The position numbers and the translations under genes are program-made. Of a stretch of DNA of 35,800 bases, positions 6,490-14,308 are shown piece after piece (position 1 is the stretch's first letter; the number at the start of each line of letters is the position of its first letter). The notes under the pieces are model-generated. The model did not search any database. It was not told where the DNA came from and was given only the letters and a program-made list of their open reading frames with translations. Source of the DNA: Solirubrobacterales bacterium (GTDB lineage Bacteria > Actinomycetota > Thermoleophilia > Solirubrobacterales > Solirubrobacteraceae); assembly GCA_019240655.1 (NCBI GenBank), contig JAFAXX010000077.1:1-35800 (forward strand), in the 5' to 3' direction.

Positions 6490-7464
6490 CTACAGCGACC
6501 GCAGCGCCGGGAGCAGCTCCTGCTCGGCCCAGCGGATGAACTGCGCCTGGTGCTCGGCGCCGATCTGGACCAGCGCGACCTCGGTGAAGCCCGCCTCCAC
6601 GAACGGCCTGACCGCCTCGACGTGGGCCTCGACGTCCGGGCCGCAGGACAGCGCGGAGGCCACCTGCTCGGGGGTGACGAACTGGGTGGCGGCCTCGAAG
6701 GAATCGGGGTTCGGCAGATCGGCGTTGACCTTCCAGCCGAGGCCGAACCAGCGGAACTGCTCGTGGGCGCGCTCGATTGCGGCGTCACGGTCGGGGTCGT
6801 AGGCGATCGCGATCTGGCCGACCTTCGGCTTGCCGGCCCCGCCGGCCTGCTCGAACATCTCGACCAGCTCGGCCTTCGGCTCCACCGCCACCATCACGTC
6901 CGCTTTGGCGCCGGCCAGCCGGCACGAATCGCGGCCGGAGACCGCGATCCCGATCGGCACCCGGTCGTCGGGCAGGTCCCACAGCCTGGCGCTCTCGAGG
7001 TCGAAGTACTCACCGCGGTAGTTGACGCTGCCGCCGCCGCGCTCGTCGAACAGCGCCGCGATGATGTCGACCGCCTCGACCAGCATGCGGTGGCGCACGC
7101 CGACCGTGGGCCAGCGCCGGCCGACGACGTGCTCGTTCAAGTTCTCCCCCGCCCCGAGCCCGAGCCGGAAGCGGTTGCCGGAGAGGATCTGGACGGTCGC
7201 CGCCTTCTGCGCCACCACCGCCGGGTGGTAGCGGAGGATCGGGCAGGTCACGTAGGTCATCAGGCCGATCCGCTCGGTGGCCTGGGCCGCCGCGCCGAGG
7301 ATCGACCACGCGTAGCCGGAGTGGCCCTGGGACTCGAGCCAGGGCTGGTAGTGGTCGCTGATCACCGAGAAGTCGAAGCCGGCTTCCTCGGCCTGCCGAA
7401 GGTCGCGGACCAGCTGGTCGGGTCGTGACTGCTCGCACATCATCGTGTAGCCGAAGTTCGTCAT
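6490..7464 (-). CDS. F420-dependent LLM-class oxidoreductase (F420-G6PD-like family)
   Basis: The 324-residue TIM-barrel protein shows the bacterial-luciferase-like pattern of F420 enzymes related to F420-dependent glucose-6-phosphate dehydrogenase. Visible are 'MTNFGYTMMCEQSRPDQLV' at the N-terminus, 'DFSVISDHYQPWLESQGHSG', 'ATERIGLMTYVTCPILRYHP', 'RFRLGLGAGENLNEH' and 'PIGIAVSGRDSCRLAG'. Such enzymes transfer hydride between F420 and a substrate; I cannot name the substrate. The ATG at 7464 is preceded at 13 nt by GGGTACC and, 15 nt further up, by GTTA. This resembles a SigB/SigF-type promoter giving a leaderless mRNA. It is divergent from the DUF2294 gene. Confidence 0.88.
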   Translation of the reverse strand: MTNFGYTMMCEQSRPDQLVRDLRQAEEAGFDFSVISDHYQPWLESQGHSGYAWSILGAAAQATERIGLMTYVTCPILRYHPAVVAQKAATVQILSGNRFRLGLGAGENLNEHVVGRRWPTVGVRHRMLVEAVDIIAALFDERGGGSVNYRGEYFDLESARLWDLPDDRVPIGIAVSGRDSCRLAGAKADVMVAVEPKAELVEMFEQAGGAGKPKVGQIAIAYDPDRDAAIERAHEQFRWFGLGWKVNADLPNPDSFEAATQFVTPEQVASALSCGPDVEAHVEAVRPFVEAGFTEVALVQIGAEHQAQFIRWAEQELLPALRSL

Positions 7465-7475
7465 GGGGCTGCCGG

Positions 7476-7499
7476 TACCCGGTCCGCCCAGCCGCTAAC
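7476..7499 (-). promoter_or_regulatory. SigB/SigF-like promoter of the F420 oxidoreductase gene
   Basis: The minus strand reads GTTA (7499-7496), 15 nt, GGGTA (7480-7476), and then the ATG with the T of GGGTA at -13. The architecture GTTT-N14-17-GGGTA is known for SigB/SigF stress sigma factors. The -35 part lies inside the first of two 23-bp direct repeats. Confidence 0.5.
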
Positions 7500-7531
7500 G
7501 GCGCCCCTCCGCCCAGCCGCCAACGGCGCCC
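7484..7531. repeat. Two 23-bp direct repeats in a divergent promoter region
   Basis: The segments 7484-7506 and 7509-7531 are identical at 22 of 23 positions. Each begins CCGCCCAGCCGC and ends AACGGCGCCC, on a 25-nt period. Each contains a short inverted repeat (GCCG/CGGC around a 4-nt centre). They lie between the divergent F420 oxidoreductase and DUF2294 genes and overlap the -35 box of the former, so they could be paired regulator sites. Confidence 0.6.
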
Positions 7532-7561
7532 GGCAGCCCCCACCTCGCCCCCGCGAGGCTT

Positions 7562-7567
7562 TAAAAT
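7562..7567 (+). promoter_or_regulatory. -10 box TAAAAT of the DUF2294 gene
   Basis: TAAAAT fits TANNNT and is conspicuous in GC-rich surroundings. It lies 13 nt before the GTG at 7575, so that start would be leaderless. The ATG at 7566-7568 overlaps the box itself. No convincing -35 is seen. Confidence 0.5.
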
Positions 7568-7574
7568 GGGCGAC

Positions 7575-7997
7575 GTGAGCGTCCAGTCAGGTGGGACGGC
7601 CGGCGAAGCCGCCGCGGCCGAGCCGCGCGAGGACGTGGCCCGCAGCGAGCTGCAGGAGCTGGCCGCCGCGATGGTGCGCTTCTACAAGGACGCATTCGGC
7701 CGCGGGCCGACCCGGGCGCGCGCCTACTACGTCGGATCGGACACGGTGATCGTGCTCCTCGAGCACAGTCTCACCGTGGCCGAGAGCAACCTCGCCGTGC
7801 TGGGCGAGCACCAGCGGCTGCGCGACGCCCGGGTGTTCTTCCACTACGCCGTCGAGGGCGAGATGCGGTCGCTCGTTGAGCGGGTGCTCGGGCGGCGCAC
7901 CGTCGCATTCGTGAGCGGGATCGACACCCGTCAAGACCTTGCGGCAGAGATCTTCACGCTCGCGCCCGAGCCGGACCGCGGCGGGCGCCCGCGCTAG
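7575..7997 (+). CDS. DUF2294 / MpsC-like protein
   Basis: The 140-residue protein contains the DUF2294 pattern: 'ELAAAMVRFYKDAFGRGP', 'ARAYYVGSDTVIVLLEHSLT', 'LTVAESNLAV', 'FHYAVEGEMRSLVERVLGR' and 'FVSGIDTRQDLAAEIFTL'. Family members are annotated as MpsC, linked to a Na+-translocating membrane-potential system, but the protein itself has no membrane segment and its biochemical role is not settled. I prefer GTG 7575 to ATG 7566, because the ATG falls in a strong -10 box and has no Shine-Dalgarno. The first 25 residues are Ala/Gly/Glu-rich and probably flexible. The neighbours do not clarify its job. Confidence 0.8.
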   Translation: MSVQSGGTAGEAAAAEPREDVARSELQELAAAMVRFYKDAFGRGPTRARAYYVGSDTVIVLLEHSLTVAESNLAVLGEHQRLRDARVFFHYAVEGEMRSLVERVLGRRTVAFVSGIDTRQDLAAEIFTLAPEPDRGGRPR

Positions 7998-8099
7998 CCG
8001 GCCGGCCGGCGGCGCGATAACTTCGGTCCGAGCGGCAAGCATGAGAGCGGCGCGGCGAGTCGCTCCGCCCGAGCACCAACCACGAGGAGAGCATTGCCA

Positions 8100-9890
8100 A
8101 TGTCCGATACGGCGTCGAGTCCGAGAACGATCGCGTCCACGGTGGCTTCCCTGCCCCGCGCGGCGGCCGAGCGGTTCGCCGCCAATCTCGCCGCCCGCTA
8201 CAAGGTCGACGGTGAGTGGCGCGAGTACACCTACGCGGAGATCGGCGAGGCGATCGAGGAGCTGGCGCTCGGGCTGGTGAGCCTGGGGATCGAGCCCGGC
8301 GATCGCGTCTGCATCCTTGCCGACACGCGGGTCGAGTGGACGATCGCGAGCTACGCGATCTCGGCCGCCGGCGCAGTGGTGGTGCCGATCTATCCGACGA
8401 ACTCCCCGCGCGAGTGCGAGTGGGTGGCCGGTGACTCCGGCGCGCGCGCGGTGTTCTGCGCCGACGAGGCGCAGCGCCGGAAGTTCGGCGAGATCCGCAC
8501 CAGCCTGGACGCCCTCGAGCACGTGATCGGGATCGAGCCGGGCGGCGGCGAGCCGACGCTCGCGGAGCTTCGCGAGCGCGGCCGCAGCAGGGACCGGGGC
8601 GAGCTGCTGTCCCGTCAGGAAAACGTGCGGCCGGGCGACACGTACACGATCATCTACACCTCGGGGACGACCGGACCGCCGAAGGGCGTCGTCCTCACCC
8701 ACGCCAACGCGATGTCGGTCTGCCAGATGGTCGAGGAGATCGAGTTCGTGGAGCCGGGCGAGGTCACCTACCTGTACCTACCGCTCGCGCACTCGTTCGC
8801 GCTCACCTCGCAGCTTGCCTCCTACGACGAGGGAACCGCGATCGTCTACTACGGCGGCAACACCCAGGAGATCCTGGCCGAGATCATCGAGACCAAGCCG
8901 ACCTACATCCCGTCGGTGCCGCGGATCTTCGAGAAGCTGTACGCCGCGGCGATGAAGCTCCAGGAGGCCGCCGACGAGGCCGATCGCGAGCGCTTCCGCC
9001 AGGCGATCAAGCTGGGCGTCGAGGTCCGCCGGCGCCGTCAGCGCGGCGAGGAGGTGCCGCCCCAGATGCAGGAGCCATTCGAGCGCGCCGACGCCCAGAT
9101 CTTCCAGCGGGTGCGCGGTCTGTTCGGCGGCCACGTGCGGCAGGCGGTCAGCGGCGCCGCGCCGATCGCTCCGGAGATCCTCGAGTTCTTCTACGCCTGC
9201 GGCGTGCCGGTGCTCGAGGGCTGGGGGATGACCGAGACGGTGGCCGTCGGCACCGTCGGCACGCTCGATCACTTCAAGTTCGGAACCGTCGGTCGGCCGA
9301 TGCCAGGGATCGAAATGCGGGTCGCCGAGGACGGGGAGATCCTGATGCGCGGCCCGAATGTGTTCCCGGAGTACTGGCGCAATCCCGAGGCCACGGCGGA
9401 GACGCTCCGCGACGGGTGGCTGCACACCGGCGACGTGGGCGAGATCGACGACGAGGGCTACCTCAAGATCACCGGACGCAAGAAGGACATCATCATCACG
9501 GCGGGGGGGAAGAACCTCACCCCGGCGAACATCGAGAACGACCTCAAGCAGTCACGCTTCATCTCCCAGGCGGTGATGTTCGGCGACCGCAAGCCTTACC
9601 CGGTGGCGCTGATCACGCTCGACCCCGACGAGGTCGGCCCCTGGGCGCAGGAGCAGGGCCTTCCCGCCGACGTCCGCGAGCTCGCCGAGCACGAGCGGGT
9701 GCACGAGATCATTCAGCGGGAGCTCGACCGAGCCAACGCAAACTACGCACAGGTCGAGCAGGTCAAGAGGTTCACCATCCTCGACCGCGACCTCTCGATC
9801 GACACCGGCGAGCTGACCCCGACGCTGAAGGTGAAGCGCAATGTGATCTACGAGCGCTACAGCGAGCTGTTCGAGTCGATGTACGGATAG
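8100..9890 (+). CDS. Long-chain fatty-acid-CoA ligase (AMP-forming, FadD15-like)
   Basis: The 596-residue enzyme activates fatty acids to acyl-CoA via acyl-AMP. The phosphate-binding loop 'IIYTSGTTGPPKGVVLTH' lies near residues 183-200. Further on come 'WGMTET' (A5), 'DGWLHTGDVGEIDDEGYLK' (A7) and 'ITGRKKDIIITAGGKN' (A8). Length and the charged insertion between A4 and A5 fit the long-chain ACSL/FadD15 branch. I chose ATG 8100, which lies 9 nt after the Shine-Dalgarno GAGGAGA (8084-8090). A TTG two codons upstream is the alternative. A possible -10, TAACTT, lies at 8018-8023, and a GC-rich hairpin follows the stop at 9899. The acyl chain length is inferred from the family. Confidence 0.93.
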   Translation: MSDTASSPRTIASTVASLPRAAAERFAANLAARYKVDGEWREYTYAEIGEAIEELALGLVSLGIEPGDRVCILADTRVEWTIASYAISAAGAVVVPIYPTNSPRECEWVAGDSGARAVFCADEAQRRKFGEIRTSLDALEHVIGIEPGGGEPTLAELRERGRSRDRGELLSRQENVRPGDTYTIIYTSGTTGPPKGVVLTHANAMSVCQMVEEIEFVEPGEVTYLYLPLAHSFALTSQLASYDEGTAIVYYGGNTQEILAEIIETKPTYIPSVPRIFEKLYAAAMKLQEAADEADRERFRQAIKLGVEVRRRRQRGEEVPPQMQEPFERADAQIFQRVRGLFGGHVRQAVSGAAPIAPEILEFFYACGVPVLEGWGMTETVAVGTVGTLDHFKFGTVGRPMPGIEMRVAEDGEILMRGPNVFPEYWRNPEATAETLRDGWLHTGDVGEIDDEGYLKITGRKKDIIITAGGKNLTPANIENDLKQSRFISQAVMFGDRKPYPVALITLDPDEVGPWAQEQGLPADVRELAEHERVHEIIQRELDRANANYAQVEQVKRFTILDRDLSIDTGELTPTLKVKRNVIYERYSELFESMYG

Positions 9891-9898
9891 GGGCTGGG

Positions 9899-9918
9899 CT
9901 GGGCGGCCAACCGCCCAG
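9899..9918 (+). terminator. GC-rich terminator hairpin after the acyl-CoA ligase
   Basis: CTGGGCGG (9899-9906) pairs perfectly with CCGCCCAG (9911-9918) around CCAA, nine nt after the stop codon. There is no T-tract, as in many actinobacterial I-shaped terminators. Confidence 0.55.
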
Positions 9919-10050
9919 ACCCGCCGGAGCGAGTCGCGGGCGCAACGGACGGCGTCCCTTACTCGTGCTGTCAGCGAGCCAGCCGTGGGCCGGTCCCTCG
10001 AGACTCGCTGGCGCATCTAGACTCTGTCTTGGAGTGGCTCGGAGGGAAGC

Positions 10051-12294
10051 GTGAACACGCGGTCACCGTCCAGAGCGAGGCCAGGGTCGGTTCGACGCGC
10101 GGCACTCCCGGTGCCGCTCACCAGCTTCGTTGGACGGGAACGAGAGGTGGCGGGTCTGCGCGAGCTGTTGCGGCGATCCCGGCTCGTGACGCTGACAGGT
10201 CCTGGCGGCGTCGGCAAGACCCGGCTGGTGATCGAGGCGGTGCGCCGTCGCGGGACTCGATCCAGCGCGGATGCGGTGTTCGTCGATCTTGGTGCCGTCA
10301 GTGAGGACACCGCAGTTCCGGCTGCGGTCGCGGCGTCGCTGGGCCTGAGCGCGGCCGGCCCGGGCGCAGCCGGGGCGGCGCTGACGGAGTGGCTCGGCCA
10401 GCGCCGGGTGTTGCTCGTGCTCGACAACTGCGAGCACGTGGTACGGGCGTGCGCGGCGCTGGCGGCCGGACTGCTCGGCCGCTGTCCCGGGCTTCGTGTC
10501 GTGGCGACCAGCCGCGCATCGCTGGGCGTGCCGGGTGAGGCGGTGTGGACACTCGCGCCGCTGAACCTCGATGAGTCTCGCCGGCTGTTTCTCGCACGCG
10601 CCCGCGAAGCGCGCGCGGCCGTGGACTTCGGCCCGGGCGAAGACGAGGCGGTGCTGGCGATCTGCGGCCGCCTGGAGGGTATCCCCCTGGCCCTCGAGCT
10701 CGCGGCGGCGCAGCTGGCGGTGCTCTCGCCGGCCGAGATCGTCCCGCTGCTGGCCGATCGTCTGGTTGATGATTTACGCAGGTTGGCGCCGGCGCGACAG
10801 CACACCTTGCGGGCCTCGATCGAGTGGAGCTTCGATCTGCTGGAGCCGGTGGAGCGCACCGCGTTTGCCCGCCTGAGCGTCCTCACCGGAGCGTTCGGTC
10901 GTGACGCGGCGAGCCAGGTCGCCGGAGCAGACGTCTCGAGCCTTGCCGCGCTGGCGGCAAAGTCGATGGTCTACGTCATTGAAGGGGCGATCCGCACGCG
11001 TTACCGACTGCTCGACATGTTGCGCGCGTACGGGCTCGAGCGGCTGCGAGAGGCTGGTGAGGAGACCAGCGTGCGCGAGCACCACCTGGCCTGGTGGGTG
11101 GCGCGGGCGGAGGCCGTCTGCGGGCGCGGCACGCGGCCTGGCTCGACCGAAGGCTTTGAGCAGCTGTGTGAGGACATCGACGATCTTCGTAGTGCGCTGC
11201 GGTTTGCCGCGGAGCGGAATCCGGCGACCGGCTTGCGGCTGATGGCCAGCACGCGCGAGCTGTGGTACCGGATGGCGCAGGCTGAGGGGCTCGAGCGCTG
11301 CCTGCGCTTCCTCGCGCTGTGTCCGGAGTCCGGCGCCGATCGCGCCTACGCGCTGCTCGCGGCCGGGCGACTCGCGATCACCGTCCAGGATCACGCGCTG
11401 GCCGACCGCGTGCTCGCAGAAGCATTGTCGCTCGCCGCGTGTTCAGAGAGCCCCGGTATCGAGCCACTGGCTCGCTTCCTGCTGGGTGTCTCACTCTTTC
11501 TATCGGCACGGCTCGACGAGGCCGAGCTCGAGCTGGCGCGCGCCGCGGAGCTCTACGGCGCGCTCAGCGACCGTTGCGGGAGCGGCCGCTCCTCCGCCAC
11601 GCTGGGCGTGGTGGCGTTCTTCCGCAGCGACTGGCAGGCGGCCACCGACATGCTCGAGCGGGCGCTGGCAACGCTCACCGCCGAAGATGACCAGTGGGGT
11701 GAGGGGCTGTGCCATACCTACCTCGGGCTGAGTGCCCGAGAGGCGGGTAGATTTGACGCCGCCGAGCGCCACCTGCTGCGAGCCATGGAGCGGCTTGCGC
11801 CGGTCCGCGACGTGGCCATCCTGGGGATCGCGCTGGCCGCGTACGGCGCCCTCGAGCTGCCGCGTGCACCGCGGCGCGCGCTGGTGCTGGCGGCCGCGGC
11901 GGCCGCGCGCGACGGTGCCGGCGGCCGGTACGCGCCGCGCGCGCAAGCCGACATCGACCGCGTGCGTGCCGACGCGACGCGGACGCTTGGTGCAGAGAAG
12001 GCCACTGACGCCTGGGAGCAAGGCAGTCGCCTGCTGTTCGCGCAGGCGGCCGCGTTGGCGCTCGCCCGCCGATCGAGGCAAGAGCCGCCGAGGCCCGGCG
12101 GGTTGACCAGGCGCGAACACGAGATCGTCGATCTGGTGGCCGCGGGTCTGACGAACGCCCAGGTAGCGCAGCGATTGCAGCTCTCGCCGCGAACGGTCGA
12201 GAATCACGTCGCCCACGCGCTGGCGAAGCTCGGCGCCCGCAACCGCACTGAGCTGGCGGCCCGGCTCGCCGGCAGCGATCTGAGTAGCGGTTGA
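10051..12294 (+). CDS. Large ATP-binding LuxR-family transcriptional regulator
   Basis: The 747-residue protein has an N-terminal NTPase module, with Walker A 'GPGGVGKT' at residues 50-57 and Walker B '[11 protein letters not shown]' near 117-128. '[17 protein letters not shown]' of the winged-helix/NB-ARC linker follows. A helical, TPR-like middle (about 380-620) is rich in Ala/Leu/Glu repeats. The C-terminal LuxR helix-turn-helix (about 683-740) contains '[20 protein letters not shown]' and '[17 protein letters not shown]'. It is a STAND/LAL-like one-component regulator. The start GTG has GGAGGG 6 nt upstream, and a -10-like TAGACT lies at 10018-10023. The monooxygenase begins 76 nt downstream on the same strand and is the obvious candidate target; the inducer is unknown. 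Confidence 0.92.
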   Translation: MNTRSPSRARPGSVRRAALPVPLTSFVGREREVAGLRELLRRSRLVTLTGPGGVGKTRLVIEAVRRRGTRSSADAVFVDLGAVSEDTAVPAAVAASLGLSAAGPGAAGAALTEWLGQRRVLLVLDNCEHVVRACAALAAGLLGRCPGLRVVATSRASLGVPGEAVWTLAPLNLDESRRLFLARAREARAAVDFGPGEDEAVLAICGRLEGIPLALELAAAQLAVLSPAEIVPLLADRLVDDLRRLAPARQHTLRASIEWSFDLLEPVERTAFARLSVLTGAFGRDAASQVAGADVSSLAALAAKSMVYVIEGAIRTRYRLLDMLRAYGLERLREAGEETSVREHHLAWWVARAEAVCGRGTRPGSTEGFEQLCEDIDDLRSALRFAAERNPATGLRLMASTRELWYRMAQAEGLERCLRFLALCPESGADRAYALLAAGRLAITVQDHALADRVLAEALSLAACSESPGIEPLARFLLGVSLFLSARLDEAELELARAAELYGALSDRCGSGRSSATLGVVAFFRSDWQAATDMLERALATLTAEDDQWGEGLCHTYLGLSAREAGRFDAAERHLLRAMERLAPVRDVAILGIALAAYGALELPRAPRRALVLAAAAAARDGAGGRYAPRAQADIDRVRADATRTLGAEKATDAWEQGSRLLFAQAAALALARRSRQEPPRPGGLTRREHEIVDLVAAGLTNAQVAQRLQLSPRTVENHVAHALAKLGARNRTELAARLAGSDLSSG

Positions 12295-12332
12295 GTGATT
12301 CTCCCGATGTGCCGGAGCCCGGCGCGGCTTAG

Positions 12333-12367
12333 GTTCGCCTCCATTCAGTCGGCAAGCGAACGGAGGC
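12333..12367 (+). promoter_or_regulatory. Leader with two mutually exclusive hairpins covering the ribosome-binding site
   Basis: GTTCGC (12333-12338) can pair with GCGAAC (12356-12361). Alternatively GCCTCC (12337-12342) can pair with GGAGGC (12362-12367), which is the Shine-Dalgarno of the monooxygenase. The two 5' arms share two bases, so the helices exclude each other, giving an open and a closed state. Both pairings are exact. A regulatory role is inference. Confidence 0.35.
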
Positions 12368-12370
12368 AGC

Positions 12371-14023
12371 GTGTCAACGGACTCCACCCAACCCCTCCCG
12401 GTCCTGATCGTGGGCGCCGGACCCGCCGGACTCACCCTGAGCTTGTTGCTGGCGCGGTTCGGCGTTCAGTCGATGCTGCTCGAGCGGCGGCGCACGCCTT
12501 CCGTACTGCCCCGCGCAACCGGCGTCAACGTGCGCAGCATGGAGATCTACCGCAGCCTCGGGCTTCAAGCCGCAATCGACGCCGTCTCGATGCCCACCGA
12601 CGTGCCGTTCATGCTCGTCGGCGAGACGCTCGCGTCGCCGCCGCGCGAGACGATCGCGTCCAATCAGTGGGGCAGGAGCACCGATCCTTCATGGCCCAGC
12701 CCCAGCCACGCCAACTGGTGCTCGCAGGACCAGCTCGAGGCGGTGCTGCTCGAGGCCCTGCGTGACGAGCCTCATGCGCAGCTCCGTTTCGGTGCCGAAC
12801 TCGTGTCTCTGCGGACGACCGAAGATGTTGAGGCCCGCGTGCGCGATCCCCGGACGGGCGAGACGAGAAGCGTTCGCGCCCGGTATCTGGTCGGGGCCGA
12901 CGGGGCGAACAGTCGCGTCCGCGAGCGGCTGGGAATCGCGATGCGCGGCCCGACCGGGCTGTCGAGCGAGCTGACCGTTCTGTTCGGCGCGGCGCTCGAG
13001 GCGCTGCTCGACAGCCGGCGGTTCTGCATGTACCGGATCGACGGTGAGCAGGCGAACGGCGTGCTGCGCCCCACCGGTCGGGCAGGTCGCTGGCTGTTCG
13101 GCACCGCGGGCGCCCCGGGGACGAGCGACGCGCAGCTCGTGGCGACGATTCGCGCCGCCGCGGGAGACCCGCAGCTGGCCGTCGAGATCATCGCCACCGG
13201 CGCCTGGAAGGCCTCAGCCAGGGTCGCCGAAACGTTCCGTGCCGGGCCCGTGCTGCTGGTCGGCGACGCGGCGCATCAGCACACGCCGGGCGGCGGCTTC
13301 GGCATGAACTCCGCCATCCAGGCCGCCCACAACCTGGCCTGGAAGCTCGCCGCAGTGCTGCACGGCCACGCCGGCGACGCGCTGCTCGACACCTACGAGG
13401 TCGAGCGCCGGCCGCTCGCCGAGATCACCACGAGCCTGTCGGTGCCGATGTTGCGCGCCCGCGGACGCACGTCCGGCCGGACGCTCGGCATCGTCCTCGG
13501 CGCCCGGTACGAGGCGGGCGCGCTCGTCCCCGACGCAAGCGCGCCACCAGTGCTCGACGACCCGATCGCCGACTACGCGCCGTGTGCACGTCCGGGTCAC
13601 CGTGCGCCTCACCTCTGGCTCGACGCAGCCAGGACATCGTCGACACTCGACCTGTTCGGAGGCGAACTCGTGCTCCTCACTGCGGCTCCGGACCGGTGGG
13701 AAGCCGCCCGCGCCGCAGCCGTCGACGCCGCATTCCCGCTGCAGGTGCGAACGGTGCCGGTGACCGCTGCCGACCGGGAGCTCTACGGGGTGTCGCCGTC
13801 CGGAGCCGTCCTTGTGCGTCAGGACGGGTACGTCGCCGCGCGCTGGACGAGCGCGCCCGATGCCCTGCCGCGAGCGCTGCAAGCGGCACTGCGGACAGTC
13901 CTACGGCTCGGTGAGGAGAAGGCGACCCAGGCTGTCGGCGAGCCAGGGCTGGTAGCGATCGGCCGATCCATCCGTGAACGCGGTCGGGAGCAACTCGACC
14001 TCGGGTTGGCTGGCGCGCAGTAG
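12371..14023 (+). CDS. FAD-dependent aromatic hydroxylase-type monooxygenase
   Basis: The 550-residue protein is a class A flavoprotein monooxygenase (PF01494 type). It has the dinucleotide fold 'VLIVGAGPAGLTLSLLLARF' (11-30), the DG motif 'YLVGADGANSRVR' (near 170) and the GD motif 'VLLVGDAAHQHTPGGGFGMN' (near 294). A thioredoxin-like C-terminal region follows, as in PgaE/MhpA/TetX relatives. It should hydroxylate an aromatic or polyketide-like substrate with NAD(P)H and O2. The GTG start follows GGAGG (12362-12366). The family-like sequence ends near 'LRTVLRL' (about codon 513). The last 37 or so residues are read antisense through a decayed TetR gene, so the native stop has probably been lost. 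Confidence 0.88.
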   Translation: MSTDSTQPLPVLIVGAGPAGLTLSLLLARFGVQSMLLERRRTPSVLPRATGVNVRSMEIYRSLGLQAAIDAVSMPTDVPFMLVGETLASPPRETIASNQWGRSTDPSWPSPSHANWCSQDQLEAVLLEALRDEPHAQLRFGAELVSLRTTEDVEARVRDPRTGETRSVRARYLVGADGANSRVRERLGIAMRGPTGLSSELTVLFGAALEALLDSRRFCMYRIDGEQANGVLRPTGRAGRWLFGTAGAPGTSDAQLVATIRAAAGDPQLAVEIIATGAWKASARVAETFRAGPVLLVGDAAHQHTPGGGFGMNSAIQAAHNLAWKLAAVLHGHAGDALLDTYEVERRPLAEITTSLSVPMLRARGRTSGRTLGIVLGARYEAGALVPDASAPPVLDDPIADYAPCARPGHRAPHLWLDAARTSSTLDLFGGELVLLTAAPDRWEAARAAAVDAAFPLQVRTVPVTAADRELYGVSPSGAVLVRQDGYVAARWTSAPDALPRALQAALRTVLRLGEEKATQAVGEPGLVAIGRSIRERGREQLDLGLAGAQ

Positions 14024-14088
14024 GTGTCGGCGGCCTCCTCCAGCCTGAGGTCGGCGCGGAGCGCTCCATAGGCGCCGATCAGCCGCAC
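13901..14088 (-). pseudogene. TetR-family regulator, frameshifted C-terminal remnant
   Basis: On the minus strand 14088-14005 reads 'GALRADLRLEEAADTYCAPAN', the conserved TetR C-terminal helix (usually LxxEEAADTxWALxNPE). After a one-base loss near 14003 the next frame reads 'EVELL', then 'SADRYQPWLADSLGRLLLTE' and a TAG at 13903-13901. This matches the family ending (WSADRYExWLADxLxRLL). The DNA-binding N-terminus is not found upstream. It overlaps the 3' end of the plus-strand monooxygenase by 123 nt, tail to tail. The original gene probably regulated that monooxygenase. Confidence 0.65.
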
Positions 14089-14264
14089 GCGAGACCCTAT
14101 CGAGGAAGAGCCGGCCGGCTGTCGAAGCTAAGCCGACGCTCGGGCGCGCTTGGCGTGCGGTGAGTAAAGACGTGGCTCAGTTGACTGCGTTGAGAGCGTG
14201 CGGCGAACCCACGGCGCCCCCGCTGGCCTTGGTCCGGGCCCCCTAACTCGGCGTCACGTCCAGG

Positions 14265-14270
14265 TATGCT
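14265..14270 (+). promoter_or_regulatory. Possible -10 box (TATGCT) for the second monooxygenase
   Basis: TATGCT fits TANNNT and would give a leader of about 32 nt to the ATG at 14309. No matching -35 hexamer is visible. The rest of the 285-bp spacer (14024-14308) shows nothing I recognise beyond the TetR remnant. Confidence 0.3.
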
Positions 14271-14308
14271 CCGGTTTAGCTCTTCACGCGACCATCGACA
14301 AGGCGAGC

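Noticed and set aside
7566..7574. ATG 7566 as start of the DUF2294 gene
   Set aside because: It overlaps the TAAAAT -10 box and lacks a Shine-Dalgarno. The GTG at 7575 is correctly spaced for a leaderless transcript.
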